A stretch of DNA of 64,000 nucleotides, taken from assembly GCA_963924555.1 (NCBI GenBank), contig OZ004583.1, positions 3,319,501-3,383,500 of the forward strand, written 5' to 3'. Below the pieces are notes generated by a model that saw nothing but the letters and a program-made list of their open reading frames with translations, was not told the DNA's origin and made no database searches. The DNA is from Crambe crambe (lineage: Eukaryota; Porifera; Demospongiae; Poecilosclerida; Crambeidae). This document shows, piece by piece, positions 1 through 9,654 of this stretch; the first letter of the stretch is position 1, and each line of letters begins with the position of its first letter. A program made the translations under genes and the position numbers.

Positions 1-50
1 TCATCATCATGATCATCATCACCACCATCATCATTCTAATGCTAGCTACA

Positions 51-543
51 ACAAGTGAATGCAAAAATTTCTTCAAAATAAAAATGTGAAGTAGGGATGG
101 CCACAAATTTAGCACATATATAGCTATTATAACTGCAGCTTCATTATAAAAACCAAGTACTGCAGCATCAAAGCAGTATGGCCCAAAAATCGAGCTGGAA
201 TATGTATTATGACTGCATGCAAGAGTGAACTTAGTGAAGTGACCCCTTACCCATCATCAAGTACAAGATACTATTCCTACTTCACTCCCATGATCAAGGG
301 CCAAGGGAGTGAAGTAGGAATAGTATCTCGTACTTGATGATGGGTAAGGGGTCACTTCACTAAGTTCACTCTCTTGCATGCAGTTATAATACATATTCCA
401 GCTCGATTTTTGGGCCATACTGCTTTGATGCTGCAGTACTTGGTTTTCATAATGAAGCTGCAGTTATAATAGCTATATGTGCTAAATTTGTGGCCATCCC
501 TACTTCACATTTTTATTTCGAAGAAATTTTTGCATTCACTTGT
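51..543. repeat. Long foldback palindrome (P1)
   Basis: A near-perfect inverted repeat of about 490 bases. The left arm begins ACAAGTGAATGCAAAAATTT and the right arm ends with its reverse complement. Each arm is roughly 240 bases and they meet near position 297 with almost no loop. Inside each arm, about 35 bases from the tip, is GTAGGGATGGCC or its complement. There is no coding potential. It resembles a foldback/MITE-type non-autonomous DNA element. A partial arm of the same family recurs at 1,566-1,699. Confidence 0.85.
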
Positions 544-1565
544 TTGCATTCTTTTTCTTTGTGATTATGAAAATTGATAGACACTAAAGGTATAGCTAAT
601 GCTTCCTTAATTGAACTAAATTAATTTAATGATCAAATTTTATAGTATTTCAGGGAGGAGAGTTTGAAGGATGATCATCTGCAGTGTAATGGAGTACTGA
701 AAGGAGTGAACATTTTAAAAGTGAACAGCATTAGCTAATTGTTACGTATGTGATCATTGAAATAATTATTGAGATGGTACGTACGTATGTCTTGCTTGAG
801 AGAGGAGTATGGGGAGTTTATGCAGTGGCTGTACATATTTGGTGTAGTGATCGTAACCTTGTAGTGTAATGGCCACATCCTGTGCAGGTGTTATATGAGG
901 AGAACTGCTACTAATTGCCCCACCCCTTTTATGAGGTAATATCGCGAAGATTATTTTCATACGAGGCCCAGTTAGATTTTAGGCTATCCCTACTTAACCT
1001 GAAGAAATTTTTTACGCTCACTTGTTTCTATCCTTTTTCTTAGTGCTTGAAGTTGAATAAGGGAGGCTACAGTACAGTACTATACAAAGCCAGCTCTACA
1101 TAAACCTTATCTTTTTCTTTTGTAGGTACATACAGTGTCTCTGGTTGAAGAATTTGTTTAGCTATTTAAGTTTCGTTGATATAAAAGTTTACAGCAACAG
1201 CAATGTAAATGACATGTGCATGGCATGGTGAAGTGAGCTGACTACACTACAGCAAAGTACTGGCTATAATGCTATGCTACTATAGGATGAGCATCTGTAG
1301 GAGTGACTGGAACATCATCAGATAATAAAATGCTAAACTTAAGCTTACGTGGCTCCGCCCATAAGCCCCGCCCCCTTCAAAATGGCGTAGAAAGATTAGC
1401 AGTGTTCCGAGTGCTATCGAATAGTGAAGTAGAGCCTTAGTCAAAACTAATAGCAAAAGATCAGCCTCTAGGTGCCGCTCTAACAGATGGCCAAAGCAGA
1501 ATTTTGATGACTATAGCCAGTAAGTCGGTACGTCGATCTGATTATTATTATTATCCTTATTATTA
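544..1565. other. Gene-free stretch with repeat debris
   Basis: No exon-like open reading frame is seen. Around 985-1,030 is a diverged copy of a P1-type right end (CATCCCTACTT-like block followed by GAAGAAATTTTTTACGCTCACTTG). The rest is AT-rich unique-looking sequence with TAGCTA strings and a short CCGCCC-rich patch near 1,355-1,375. Confidence 0.5.
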
Positions 1566-1699
1566 CAAGTGAATGCAAAAAATTTCTTCGAAATAAAAAT
1601 GTGAAGTAGGGATGTTATTATAACTGCAGCTTCATTATGAAAACCAAGTACTGCAGCATCGAAGCAGCATGGCCCAAAAATCTAGCTGGAATATGTATT
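1566..1699. repeat. Deleted copy of P1 foldback arm
   Basis: This stretch repeats the left arm of the P1 palindrome (same order: GAATGCAAAAAATTTCTTCG, then AACTGCAGCTTCATTATGAA, then GGCCCAAAAATCTAGCTGGA). It has an internal deletion and no right arm. It abuts the P2 palindrome directly. Confidence 0.75.
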
Positions 1700-2496
1700 A
1701 CAAGTAAGGGAAAAAGCATTTCGTGAAATGAAAAAAAGATGTAGGGATGACCACTGCTCAAAAAAGTAAGGAAACAAGAAGGATGGAAATGGGATCAATC
1801 TTTGTTCTGTATATCCAGCCAACAATCCCTACATATACACACATTACTACACTATAATCTGAAGTTACCTGACGTATATGTAGGGATTGTTATTATACAG
1901 AACAAAGATTGATCCCATTTCCATCCTTCTTGTTTCCTTACTTTTTTGAGCAGTGGTCATCCCTACATCTTTTTTTCATTTCACGAAATGCTTTTTCCCT
2001 TACTTGTTCCTGGTCTTTTTTCCTCTCTTTTATGGTTTTAGCTATGATTAGAGTTCATTCTTCTATGTGTATGCAGGGACAGATGAAAGAAGTTCTCCAA
2101 TAGCATACCAGCCCAATCATTTATCGAGTCAAGGTGTTGTGTTGTTGAGCCATACTTGGGGGTCGAAGATGCTGAAATAGAGTCTACCGTGGTGAATCTA
2201 AATCCCCGAATCGATACAGTAGTCTATCATCAGCTAGAGCTAGCTAGCTAGCTAGAGACAGCTGAGTAATATTATGATTTCGAATAATTGGATATTCAAA
2301 TACATGCGCATGCGTATTATAGAAAAGATGGCTTCCTAATTGAATTAGTCGAGTGCTGTGCTCCTTAGTGTCTCCTTTTTCATCGACTCTTTCGAGGATC
2401 AACGAGTAGAAAAGATCGTAGTTGGTAGAATTTGGAGTGGATTTGTCCAGAAATTATGGCTGTAGCTTGAGTGGTTCGAGAGATATGGTTGTCTAA
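1700..2496. repeat. Composite repeat, copy 1 (P2 palindrome plus tail)
   Basis: Positions 1,700-2,007 form a palindrome with arms of about 145 bases (tips ACAAGTAAGGGAAAAAGC and complement). Both arms contain a (G)TAGGGATG block near the tip. A roughly 490-base non-palindromic tail follows, containing CATGCGCATGCG and AGCTAGCT runs. The whole unit repeats nearly identically at 2,537-3,335 and in inverted orientation at 24,659-25,469. ORFs read through it are repeats, not genes. Confidence 0.85.
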
Positions 2497-2538
<42 letters not shown>

Positions 2539-2540
2539 GG
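2497..2540. repeat. (AAT)n microsatellite
   Basis: About 14 tandem AAT/ATA units lie between the two composite repeat copies. A shorter related tract is at 3,336-3,361. These explain poly-Ile/poly-Leu/poly-Asn ORFs that are not genes. Confidence 0.9.
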
Positions 2541-3598
2541 GAAAAAGCATTTCGTGAAATGAAAAAAAGATGTAGGGATGACCACTGCTCAAAAAAGTAA
2601 GGAAACAAGAAGGATGGAAATGGGATCAATCTTTGTTCTGTATATCCAGCCAACAATCCCTACATATACACACATTACTACACTATAATCTGAAGTTACC
2701 TGACGTATATGTAGGGATTGTTGGCTGGATATACAGAACAAAGATTGATCCCATTTCCATCCTTCTTGTTTCCTTACTTTTTTGAGCAGTGGTCATCCCT
2801 ACATCTTTTTTTCATTTCACGAAATGCTTTTTCCCTTACTTGTTCCTGGTCTTTTTTCCTCTCTTTTATGGTTTTAGCTATGATTAGAGTTCATTCTTCT
2901 GTGTATGCAGGGACAGATGAAAGAAGTTCTCCAATAGCATACCAGCCCAATCATTTATCGAGTCAAGGTGTTGTGTTGTTGAGCCATACTTGGAGGTCGA
3001 AGATGCTGAAATAGAGTCTACCGTGGTGAATCTAAATCCCCGAATCGATACAGTAGTCTATCATCAGCTAGCTAGCTAGCTAGCTAGAGACAGCTGAGTA
3101 ATATTATGATTTCGAATAATTGGATATTCAAATACATGCGCATGCGTATTATAGAAAAGATGGCTTCCTAATTGAATTAGTCGAGTGCTGTGCTCCATAG
3201 TGTCTCCTTTTTCATCGACTCTTTCGAGGATCAACGAGTAGAAAAGATCGTAGTTGGTAGAATTTGGAGTGGATTTGTCCAGAAATCATGGCTGTAGCTT
3301 GAGTGGTTCGAGAGATATGGTTGTCTAAGAAGAAGAATAATAATAATAATAATAATAATAGAGAAGAAGAAGAATATAGCGATTTACCTGCTTGCCGTAT
3401 TTCTGAAACGGTAAGCTCCCTGGTCCTGAAACTTGGTCTGCACATTGTAGTAGGCTCTAGTAGGCTGGATAATCATTCACAGTAGCTTTTGTTAGGTCTA
3501 AGTGGGGGAACTGGAATTTCACTTTTGTATTAGTCTATAGGCGGCGCGCGCGGCCGTCCGAGTCATCCCTACATAGAGAGTGCTACCGCACTCTCTGA
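2537..3598. repeat. Composite repeat, copy 2
   Basis: The P2 palindrome occupies 2,537-2,837. The same tail as copy 1 follows to about 3,335, then a short AAT tract. A further roughly 240-base segment ends in TCATCCCTACATAGAGAGTG and the small palindrome AGAGAGTGCTACCGCACTCTCT. The identical 240-base segment repeats at 3,607-3,850. The inverted copy at 24.7-25.5 kb contains the same parts in the same order, so the joined structure behaves as one mobile or duplicated unit. Confidence 0.8.
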
Positions 3599-4945
3599 TA
3601 ATAATAGAGAAGAAGAAGAATATAGCGATTTACCTGCTTGCCGTATTTCTGAAACGGTAAGCTCCCTGGTCCTGAAACTTGGTCTGCACATTGTAGTAGG
3701 CTCTAGTAGGCTGGATAATCATTCACAGTAGCTTTTGTTAGGTCTAAGTGGGAGAACTAGAATTTCACTTTAGTATTAGTCTATAGGCGGCGCGCGCGGC
3801 CGTCCGAGTCATCCCTACATAGAGAGTGCTACCGCACTCTCTGACGCACTCTCTGATAAAGAAAAAGAACAAAAGTCAATTTTAGAACTCGCTTTTTTCT
3901 TATGTTAGCGAATGAATTTTTGGTTTTTGAACATTCTCCTCTCTTCTTTGTAGATGTAATAATTCACTGTAGCCTTCTGAGAACCTATAGAGTAAGGATA
4001 GAAGAGAAAGAAGAGTTTTAGTTTATACAGTCTTATGACCTTTGACCCGCCATCCCTACTTAGAGAGTGCTAACGCACTCTCGATAAAGAAAAAGAACGA
4101 AAAATCAATTTTAGAACTCGTTTTTTTCTTATGTTGGCGAATGAATTTTTGGCTTTTGAACATTCTCCTCTCTTCTTTGTAGATATAATAATTCACTGTA
4201 GCCTTCTGAGAACCTGTAGAGTAAGGGTAGAAGAGAAAGAAGAGTTTTTAGTTTACAAAAGTCAATTTTAGACATCGTTTTTTTCTCATGTTAGCGAATG
4301 AATTTTTGGTCTTTGAACATTTCCTCTCTTCTTTGTAGATGTAATAATTCACTGTAGCCTTCTGAGAACCTGTAGAGTAAGGGTAGAAGAGAAAGAAGAG
4401 TTTTTAGTTTATACAGTCTTATGACCTTTGACCCGCCATCCCTACTTAGAGAGTGCTAGCGCACTCTCTGATAAAGAAAAAGAACGAAAAGTCAATTTTA
4501 GAACTCGTTTTTTTCTTATGTTAGCGAATGAATTTTTGGCTTTTGAACATTCTCCTCTCTTCTTTGTAGATATAATAATTCACCGTAGCCTTCTGAGAAC
4601 CTGTAGAGTAAGGGTAGAAGAGAAAGAAGAGTTTTTAGTTTATACTGTCCTATGGACTTTGACCTGCCATCCCTACTTAGAGAGTGCTACCGCACTCTCT
4701 GATAAAGAAAAAGAACAAAAGTCAATTTTAGAACTCATTTTTTTCTTATGACATTGTTAGCGAATGAATTTTTGGTTTTTGAACATTCTCCTCTCTTCTT
4801 TGTAGATGTAATAATTCTCTGTAGCCTTCTGAGAACCTGTAGAGTAAGGGTGGAATAGAAAGAAGAGCTTTTAGTTTATACAGTCTTAATGACCTTTGAC
4901 CTGCCATCCCTACTTAGAGAGTGCTAGCGCACTCTCTGATAATCA
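3599..4945. repeat. Tandem array of ~235-base units with palindromic junctions
   Basis: After a second copy of the 240-base segment (3,607-3,850), a unit of about 235 bases repeats four to five times. Each unit contains GAATGAATTTTTGG, a TCTCCTCTCTTCTTTGTAGA block and CTTCTGAGAACCTGTAGAGT. It ends CCATCCCTACTTAGAGAGTG followed by the mini-palindrome AGAGAGTGCTNNCGCACTCTCT and GATA. One unit near 4,086-4,255 is truncated. The array resembles a young satellite formed by head-to-tail repeats of an element end. Confidence 0.85.
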
Positions 4946-5095
4946 TCTCTACTCAGCAAAGATGTTTAACTTGACTCTAGAGCACTCTAAAATGTAACAT
5001 TTCACTTTCTAACCAGCTAGCTATCTTCCAACTGGATGACGACAATTCTGCCCCTGAACCTTGTGTGTAACAGGCATAGATACAACTTGTATTCC

Positions 5096-6162
5096 TGCAG
5101 GGGTGTATCCACCACTCCAGTTGGTCCGGTTTTCACCAGACCACTTTAATTTTTTTATTATCCAATTTTATCCCACCTAGCGTAAGCCGCCAATTATCGA
5201 CCAGCACCTATTATCGACCGTGGCAGCACCAATTATCGACCACTTAGTATACGGACAGTCTACGGTAGTAAACAAACGTAAACAGAGTTTAAGAAAATGG
5301 CTGCATTGAAAAATATATGGGAAAAACTTACAAGCTCTAGAGAGAAAACAGGACTTCAACAGCACTTATTTATCAACTGCAGTATGAAAGTAAGTTACTA
5401 GCTCACGTTACCTATCGCCATGGCTCTGGAAGATCGCTTATAAGGTACGAAAGCTATCGACTTAAAGTCGAATTTGGTGATTGTTTAGTGAGGACTGTAT
5501 GGATAGATTATGACTGGATTCTGTAGGAATATGAAACACAGACCAATGAAGACTGTCTCCGAAAAGTATCACCAGAATCCAACAAAAAGGAGAGCTTCTG
5601 CAGCAGTTCCATTCCACCGTTAAATTGTGAAGCAGTTTATGGTAGAAATGCTTCGTTCATTTTTAAAATTTATTATGATGATGTATTTTATAGCATAAAA
5701 TAGTATAAAAGTATCTTTTTAAGGGCCCTAACATGTAGTGGAGCAAAACTGAAAGAAAGAATGGAACGGACGATGATTGATATTATGATTTTCAACGGGT
5801 GGTCGAAAATTGGTGTCGGTGGTTGATAAATGATTTTTTAGTTGACGTAGTAGATTCAGCATAGCAAAATCTCTATCCAATTGTGAGAAAAATAATTTAT
5901 ATGACGTTATAGAGGATGAAATTATCTTTCCTATGGTTGTTGTTTGAGACTTTGACGACCGTCGGTTAGGGAGATATGGTGCGAGGGGCAAAGTATGGTC
6001 GATAATCGGTGGCTTACGCTATGACCCAAGCATGTAAAATTCATAACTTTATCAAAACTCCTTATAAAAGTGGGTGTGGTTGATAAAGGGTAAAATGGGC
6101 ATGTCCATCCAAAAATTTTCACACCGGACCACTCAAAATTCTGTGGATACACACCTGTCCTG
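5096..6162. mobile_element. Outer inverted-repeat element interrupted by a nested element
   Basis: The left end reads AGGGGTGTATCCACC with GGTCCGGTTTTCACC inside. The right end reads CCGGACCACTC then TGGATACACACCTGT, so short inverted ends flank the region. Between them lies the 840-base nested element at 5,180-6,019. No transposase is seen. Boundaries are approximate. Confidence 0.5.
5180..6019. mobile_element. 840-base TIR element with TA target site, copy 1
   Basis: The ends are GCGTAAGCCGCCAATTATCG and its near-complement CGATAATCGGTGGCTTACGC, each flanked by TA. The second copy is at 12,238-13,078. Near the left end on the plus strand is a short exon-like ORF starting MAALKNIWEKLTSSREKT and ending at a good splice donor (ATGAAAGTAAGT). 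A second coding-like scrap lies at 5,510-5,640. TA flanks suggest a Tc1/mariner-type insertion preference, but no DDE domain is visible. Confidence 0.65.
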
Positions 6163-7085
6163 CTGTAGTTTATAGAAACCAAACCATTTTGCTTTTTGCT
6201 GATTAAGTTCAATGAGGGATTCAATATATTATTCCACCAATAATAAAAAGCTAGCTCATTTTAACATTGTGAGAACAAAGAATCATGCCTCCAATAAGGA
6301 TTCGAACAAAGAAAAACTACTATTTCTACATCTCTGCTTACATTTAAAAAGGGAACAAACAACCAAAGGAAACAAGTATAGTGATTTCACAGGTATCTAA
6401 AACTCTAGCTACACAGAGTTTTCTAGCTATAGAAAAAAAACATGTTTTTTTCTTGTACTTATAATTCTTAGTTCATACTTTATCATAATTAACTTCAAAG
6501 AAGTAGCTACGTATTAGCTATTGTTGAACTTAGAACTTAGATATATAGTGGGAAACAATGTAGTTTACATTACCATCTGAGGTAGTGATGATTTAACTAG
6601 CCCAACTGTCTGTTGCACCTGTGTTTGCAACAGTGCTAATACTTAATACTGCATGGCTATATAGCTAATATTGTTGCAATACATAATTATAGTAAACAAA
6701 GTATTGAATCACTCTAGCTATTATATACAGGTGACATAAGGTTTCATGTCAACTCAAATCATGTAGCTAATTACACAAGAAAAATTTTTGTTTGGCAGCT
6801 AGCGGACCAACCTATAGCTATTAGCTATACTCATGCATCCTTCTCTGTCTTAAAACATAGCTAATCCATTAAAGGGGGGAATCTTGCCTGCCTAACCCTA
6901 ACTAGCTAACTATACATAAGCGGAAGAACATAAATTTACCTGGGGGGCCAACCCCAAACCCCCATTGCACCACGCCTACCAAATAATAGTTGTGATTTAC
7001 AAGAGTCAAAATAGAGTTGAAAATGTTTCACTTTGCACATGACATGCAGTCATGTATAATTGTCTCCTACAATGACATAAATAGC
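6163..7085. other. No gene seen
   Basis: AT-rich sequence with TAGCTA strings. A 62-codon open frame at 6,212-6,400 has no recognisable motif and no splice context that would make it convincing. Confidence 0.4.
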
Positions 7086-7192
7086 TAGTTGAATGAAATC
7101 TGGGGGGGGGGGGGGGGGGGCCAAAACCATAAGTCTAAAAATCTGGGAGGGCCATGGCCCCCTGGCCCCCCTGGTTCCTCTGCCTATGAGAT
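7086..7192. repeat. Poly-G / GGCCCCC-type small element
   Basis: A run of about 18 G is followed by CCATGGCCCCCTGGCCCCCC and a CCTCTGCCTATGAG end. The CCGCCTATG-like end and G-run match the style of other small elements here (10,357-10,584, 18,679-18,981, 31,887-32,240). This copy looks incomplete. Confidence 0.45.
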
Positions 7193-7346
7193 AACTAACT
7201 TTCTAGTGGTTAAGAGATAAGTTAGTTCAATGGTAGCTACATACATGCATAATATTATTTCCACCAGCCTAAAATCAAATTGCTTGCAGATCATCCATGG
7301 TGAAACAAATTATTTCAACCACAAAAGTTAGGGACGATTCCATTAC

Positions 7347-7563
7347 AGCAAGGGTGCATCGAGCCACAAAGCAGTGAGAGGGTAGATGGCGAATTGAAAC
7401 CATATTTGGCTACAGTTTACTGCAGTAAACGGACATAGCTAAGTGAATAGAGCCTACCATGTGCTAAGCTAACCTTTTACAGTACGTATGCCATTGGCAT
7501 AGTATAAATTGAGGGCATGTAGTTGCATGCCCTCTCGCCCCTTTGTGGCTCGATGTGCTCTTG
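7347..7563. mobile_element. Short TIR element (MITE-like)
   Basis: The left end GGGTGCATCGAGCCACAAAG and right end CTTTGTGGCTCGATGTGCTC are inverted copies about 215 bases apart. Just beyond the right end, ATGTGCTCTTGATTACAATA is directly repeated (about 7,553 and 7,587). Confidence 0.6.
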
Positions 7564-7782
7564 ATTACAATAACAACTGAATGGGGTATGTGCTCTTGAT
7601 TACAATAACAACTGTTAGATCTAAATGGGGTAAATACTGATGTTACATAGCTTCATAGCTGGCAAATTTGCTACATATTAGTCAGTGACACATAGCTAAC
7701 TAGCTTTAGCATATTCATGTACGGTTCTACGTAGCTAGCTACTGTAGAAATGTTTTTTATTGTATACAAAAACAAAACAAAC

Positions 7783-7914
7783 CTTTCCATTATAGTTTAG
7801 AGCATTTCGCCTCACTGGAAACCATTGAATGATTGCACCTCCAAAATGAGTAGCTCCAGCTATGCTCACAAGGAGCAGTAGACAAAGACCACCGATTTTT
7901 TGAGAGCAAGACAT
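7783..7914 (-). CDS. Orphan first exon of a secreted/membrane protein
   Basis: Reading on the minus strand from the ATG at 7,914, 44 codons begin MSCSQKIGGLCLLLLVSIAG. This is a textbook signal peptide (short n-region, LCLLLLVSIAG core). It is followed by ATHFGGAIIQWFPV and ends NYNGK at a plausible splice donor (AAAG/GTTTG). The THF-GG-I-QW start after the signal peptide resembles ectodomain starts I have seen in sponge repeat-type extracellular proteins, but I cannot name the family. No downstream exon could be found between 6,000 and 7,780. It is either a gene with distant exons or a decayed fragment. Confidence 0.45.
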
Positions 7915-8119
7915 TTTAGAATTGCATGCTGCTGCTATTCAGTTATATGCGCATGCGCATGCACTATACCCGGGCTAATGGGTGTAGTTTATCAATAATT
8001 ATCTACAGTGGCTCCATACTCGCTGCTAGACGGCTATTGTTTTGCTGCTGCTATTTTGCCTTGCTAACCCCTTCGTCATTTTTTGTCGTCGCTCTGCGCG
8101 TCTAGGGTTTAGTGGTTAT

Positions 8120-9075
8120 TTATTTATCAGAGAGTACATGATAGTACTCTCTAACTAAGTAGGGATGGCAGGATGTTCCATTGGAGTAGTACCATTGGAG
8201 TAGTACTTAATATTTTCTTTCATAACTCCAGAATGCTTACCTCCTGCAGTCAGCAACTCCTGACTTGAAGACAGAACACCTTCAATGTGCTAGGACTCAA
8301 ATATGAAGAGCATAATTCTTCACCTTTAAGGGTGCTTGCAATAGCAACACCCGTGCTTCTATTTCTAGAGTTTGAAAAGGTTGTCCTGCACTTATACTGC
8401 AGCTAGTTGGATAATTTTATAGTCTTATCTTCAGATAGGATCAATCTACACACTATGTAATAGTTATTAAGAGGGGATGGGGCATGGTGTGGCTAAAATA
8501 TCTTAAACCATAAAATTTTGATTACTTCGTACATCTCAGGAATCACTGGTTCGAATCAGCTCATTTTTTGCATGCAGCTTTCAAAAATTAAAGTGATCAA
8601 CTTAACAGTTAGTTTTTTTCTATATCTAGCTTAGACTTCTCAAATCACAAGGTCGGGATGAAAAAATAAGAATAAACTAAAAATTAATATTGAAATTCAG
8701 AAAAACTCAATGTTATGTTGTAGAATACAGATAGAAGGTGTCTGAGAGAAAAAATTATCCAAGTAAGTCCAACAGTTCCCGAGAATTACAGGCATTAGCA
8801 AAGTCGTTCATAGCACCCACGAAAATTAGGCAATATTTAAAATTTTTGGTGTGTGTGGTAGTGACATGGTACTGTATAGCTAGGATATTTTGCTTATTGC
8901 TGCTCTAAACAGCTCTGGAGTTATACTCCCCTAGCAACCATGCGTGGGCGGAGGGTTGCAAGCACCCTTAAATCGACATGTTCAAAGATAGCACGTCATT
9001 TTACAACTTGTTAGCTTTCAACCTACAACGAGGCAGCGCAGACATTTTTATGCCCCGCCCCGTACACGTGATTCT
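8120..9075. mobile_element. Element with AGAGAGTA/TACTCTCT end and nested insertion
   Basis: The left end reads TTATCAGAGAGTACATGATA then TACTCTCT and AAGTAGGGATGGCA. The body (CTCCAGAATGCTTAC, GTCAGCAACTCCTGACTTGA, ACACCTTCAATGTGCTAGGA) is shared with 21,740-22,060 and 35,405-35,850. The tail (TCGACATGTTCAAA, AGCTTTCAACCTACAACG, GCAGACATTTTTAT) matches 35,710-35,795. This copy is interrupted by the 638-base insertion at 8,330-8,967. Confidence 0.7.
8330..8967. mobile_element. 638-base TTAA-flanked MITE (piggyBac/Kolobok-type target site)
   Basis: The ends GGGTGCTTGCAA and TTGCAAGCACCC are perfect 12-base inverted repeats. Each is flanked by TTAA (8,326-8,329 and 8,968-8,971). The homologous host element at 35.7 kb has a single TTAA at the same place (CCTTTAACTCGACATGTTC), which is the empty site. 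TTAA duplication is typical of piggyBac and Kolobok transposons. There is no transposase ORF, so the element is non-autonomous. Confidence 0.85.
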
Positions 9076-9640
9076 TGGATCTTGATCCGGTGAATCTGTT
9101 ATTAGCTTTCTCGATGCTCAGAGCGTAAACCCTAGCAGTCTAATCGCCACCGTGAAATATACGGAAATTTAATTACGCGATGACGTCACGCCGGAAGTTA
9201 TAATATTGATTCCGGAAGTATCACTAATTCATCGTCTTTCTTCAGTGCCATTCTTATTTTTCTGTATTTGAAGAAAGAGAAAATTACTTCAAGCTTCAGT
9301 CAAAAGGTAGGGAAGTAGGTTACCATTGTGTTTGTACTGCCTACATAATTCCTCAGTAAAATATTATGCGTTGAAGTACATAGTGTAGCTTAACCATTAT
9401 GTTCATGTTTACAATAAGGACTATCTTTTTTCAAGAAAGAAGCTTGGACACAAAAGGTCTTAATGTCATTTCACACCCTATTGCATGTAGAAGTTATATA
9501 CACAATTGCAGCATGTAGCATGCTCTATTCAGCAAATGGCCCACCCTCCAATATAGCTAACTTATGAAACAACATCAATAATATCGGTGTATAGAAGGCT
9601 ATTATTAGTCACTTTCTTGCTCTGAGTCACAAAAAAACAT
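9076..9640. other. No gene seen
   Basis: This stretch lies between the 8-kb element and the CXC pseudogene. No convincing exon is visible on either strand. Confidence 0.4.
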
Positions 9641-9654
9641 GGCTTAGAATTTCA

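Noticed and set aside
2380-3485. ORFs with poly-Ile, poly-Leu or poly-Asn
   Set aside because: They read through AAT microsatellites and the duplicated composite repeat in several frames.
3599-4945. The tandem array as a CRISPR-like repeat-spacer structure
   Set aside because: Units are about 235 bases with no unique spacers, and the genome is eukaryotic; it is a satellite-like array.
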